Origin: Alkalihalobacterium elongatum
Lineage (GTDB): Bacteria > Bacillota > Bacilli > Bacillales > Bacillaceae_F
Assembly: GCF_019024285.1 (NCBI RefSeq)
Contig: NZ_WMKZ01000010.1
Coordinates: forward strand, 58,576 to 122,575
DNA length: 64,000 nt
Reading direction: 5' to 3'
A program made the position numbers and the translations under genes. Below are positions 63,210 to 64,000 of the stretch, piece after piece. The notes beneath the pieces were generated by a model. It ran no database searches. It was not told where the DNA came from and saw nothing but the letters and a program-made list of their open reading frames with translations. Positions within the stretch are counted from its first letter, which is position 1. The number at the start of each line of letters is the position of its first letter.

Positions 63210-63893
63210 ATGAAAAAACTAATATTTTTATTAACATTACTAGCTGCTCTATTTTTTGCAGCTCCAGCTTTTGCTTATACAGTTGAAAAAGGTGATACAA
63301 TGACGAAAATCGCACAGGCTCATGGCTTAACATTAAAAGAATTAGCAGAAGCTAACCCACAAATAAAAAATTTAGATCTGATATATATCGGTGATCACAT
63401 ACATATAGCTAAGCGTAAAAATTTCAACCCACCAAAGCAAACAAGCAACTCTAATAACGTAAGTCGTAAAAAAGCGCCATTAAGTAGCGCCAATACGGAA
63501 GAAAAAAAAGAAACCAATTCTAACAAACTAAGTCTAACGGAAGCTGAAATCGACTTATTGGCAAGAATTGTACGAGCCGAAGCCCAAACCGAACCTTTCG
63601 AAGGAAAAGTGGCGGTAGCAGATGTGGTCTTAAATCGATTGGAAAGCTCTCAATTTCCTAATACAATAAAAGGAGTTATTTATCAACGCGGACAATTTCA
63701 ACCCGTTTCAAATGGACAAGTTAATAAACCAGCTGATAAAGAATCAATCAAAGCAGTACACGCAGCATTAACAGACATGAGAAATATAGCAAAAGGTTCG
63801 TTATTCTTCTATAACCCAGACATTGCAACAAGTCGTTGGCTAGATTCAAGAGAAACAACCGTTGTAATCGGACAACATGTGTTTAAAAATTAA
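63210..63893 (+). CDS. LysM and SleB-domain cell wall hydrolase
   Basis: A 227-residue secreted hydrolase. A signal peptide (MKKLIFLLTLLAALFFAAPA) is followed by one LysM domain (YTVEKGDTMTKIAQAHGLTL, PQIKNLDLIYIGDHIHI), a polar linker and a SleB/CwlJ catalytic domain (IVRAEAQTEPFEGKVAVADV, VLNRLESSQFP, ending TTVVIGQHVFKN). It is paralogous to the gene at 46.2 kb. Role in spore cortex or vegetative wall turnover is not decided by the sequence. ATG after AGGAGGAG. Confidence 0.9.
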   Translation: MKKLIFLLTLLAALFFAAPAFAYTVEKGDTMTKIAQAHGLTLKELAEANPQIKNLDLIYIGDHIHIAKRKNFNPPKQTSNSNNVSRKKAPLSSANTEEKKETNSNKLSLTEAEIDLLARIVRAEAQTEPFEGKVAVADVVLNRLESSQFPNTIKGVIYQRGQFQPVSNGQVNKPADKESIKAVHAALTDMRNIAKGSLFFYNPDIATSRWLDSRETTVVIGQHVFKN

Positions 63894-63896
63894 AAA

Positions 63897-63912
63897 ACGG
63901 GGTCTGACCCAC
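63897..63912. repeat. REP-like half palindrome
   Basis: ACGGGGTCTGACCCAC follows the stop codon of the LysM hydrolase by a few bases, the fourth copy of this motif in the window. Confidence 0.55.
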
Positions 63913-64000
63913 TGGCGTTGCATGCCTTTAAAATAGTTCCATTTTTTCAAAAAATAGTATTTACAGACATAAAAAAAACTCCTATCGTAGAAGTTGTTGA

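Noticed and set aside
63960..64000. Insertion sequence end at the right edge
   Set aside because: Only about 40 bases are visible (a run of A followed by ACTCCTATCGTAGAAG); this looks like half of a terminator hairpin and cannot be judged.

Overview
The window reads as chromosome of a spore-forming, flagellated, aerobic member of the Bacillaceae. Base composition is AT-rich, Shine-Dalgarno sequences are strong (AAGGAGG/GGAGGTG) with frequent TTG and GTG starts, and sigma-A, sigma-D, sigma-54-like and sigma-K-like promoters can be read. Spore-type cell-wall hydrolases, a GerMN-domain lipoprotein, CcpA-type cre sites and a NaChBac-type sodium channel point the same way. The channel hints at an alkaliphilic or salt-tolerant lineage, which is inference. 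No rRNA, tRNA, CRISPR array or intact insertion sequence was seen.

Layout. 0-3.5 kb, minus strand: a zinc alcohol dehydrogenase, a dead short-chain dehydrogenase remnant and acetoin dehydrogenase-type E1 alpha and beta (beta runs off the window), preceded by a sigma-54-like promoter and a cre-like site. 3.5-10.97 kb: phenylalanine and tyrosine degradation (pterin carbinolamine dehydratase, phenylalanine hydroxylase, 4-hydroxyphenylpyruvate dioxygenase, homogentisate dioxygenase, fumarylacetoacetase). An uncharacterised 327-residue protein sits in this operon, which has no recognisable maleylacetoacetate isomerase. 13.2-16.0 kb: tryptophan to anthranilate (kynA, kynB, kynU). Together these form an aromatic amino acid catabolic island. 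16.3-18.4 kb: ahpF/ahpC peroxide defence.

18.9-33.7 kb is mixed: a SurA-type lipoprotein, a DinB protein, a squalene/tetraprenyl cyclase, an orphan ZorAB-like motor pair, a sporulation-type gene pair with a sigma-K-like promoter, a staygreen-family protein, a CysJ-like reductase lacking flavodoxin, and a voltage-gated sodium channel.

33.8-36.3 kb holds the strongest candidate for an undescribed system: an HD-GYP membrane protein, a 22-codon gene with a perfect ribosome binding site whose peptide carries CWWC, a hairpin attenuator, and a membrane M50 metalloprotease with a PqqD-like N-terminus. This looks like a modified or processed peptide system.

36.3-54 kb is accessory: decayed genes, three beta-lactamase-fold serine hydrolases, an SgrR-type regulator and small proteins. 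54-64 kb holds a large flagellin with a sigma-D promoter, an FAD oxidase, a PadR-controlled membrane gene set, a macrolide phosphotransferase, an M20 amidohydrolase and a LysM cell-wall hydrolase. The phosphotransferase gene lies behind a 13-codon leader resembling the ErmD leader plus three intrinsic terminators, which indicates drug-inducible ribosome-stalling attenuation. Several small genes are broken by one-base changes in homopolymers near their start; these may be real decay or assembly errors.
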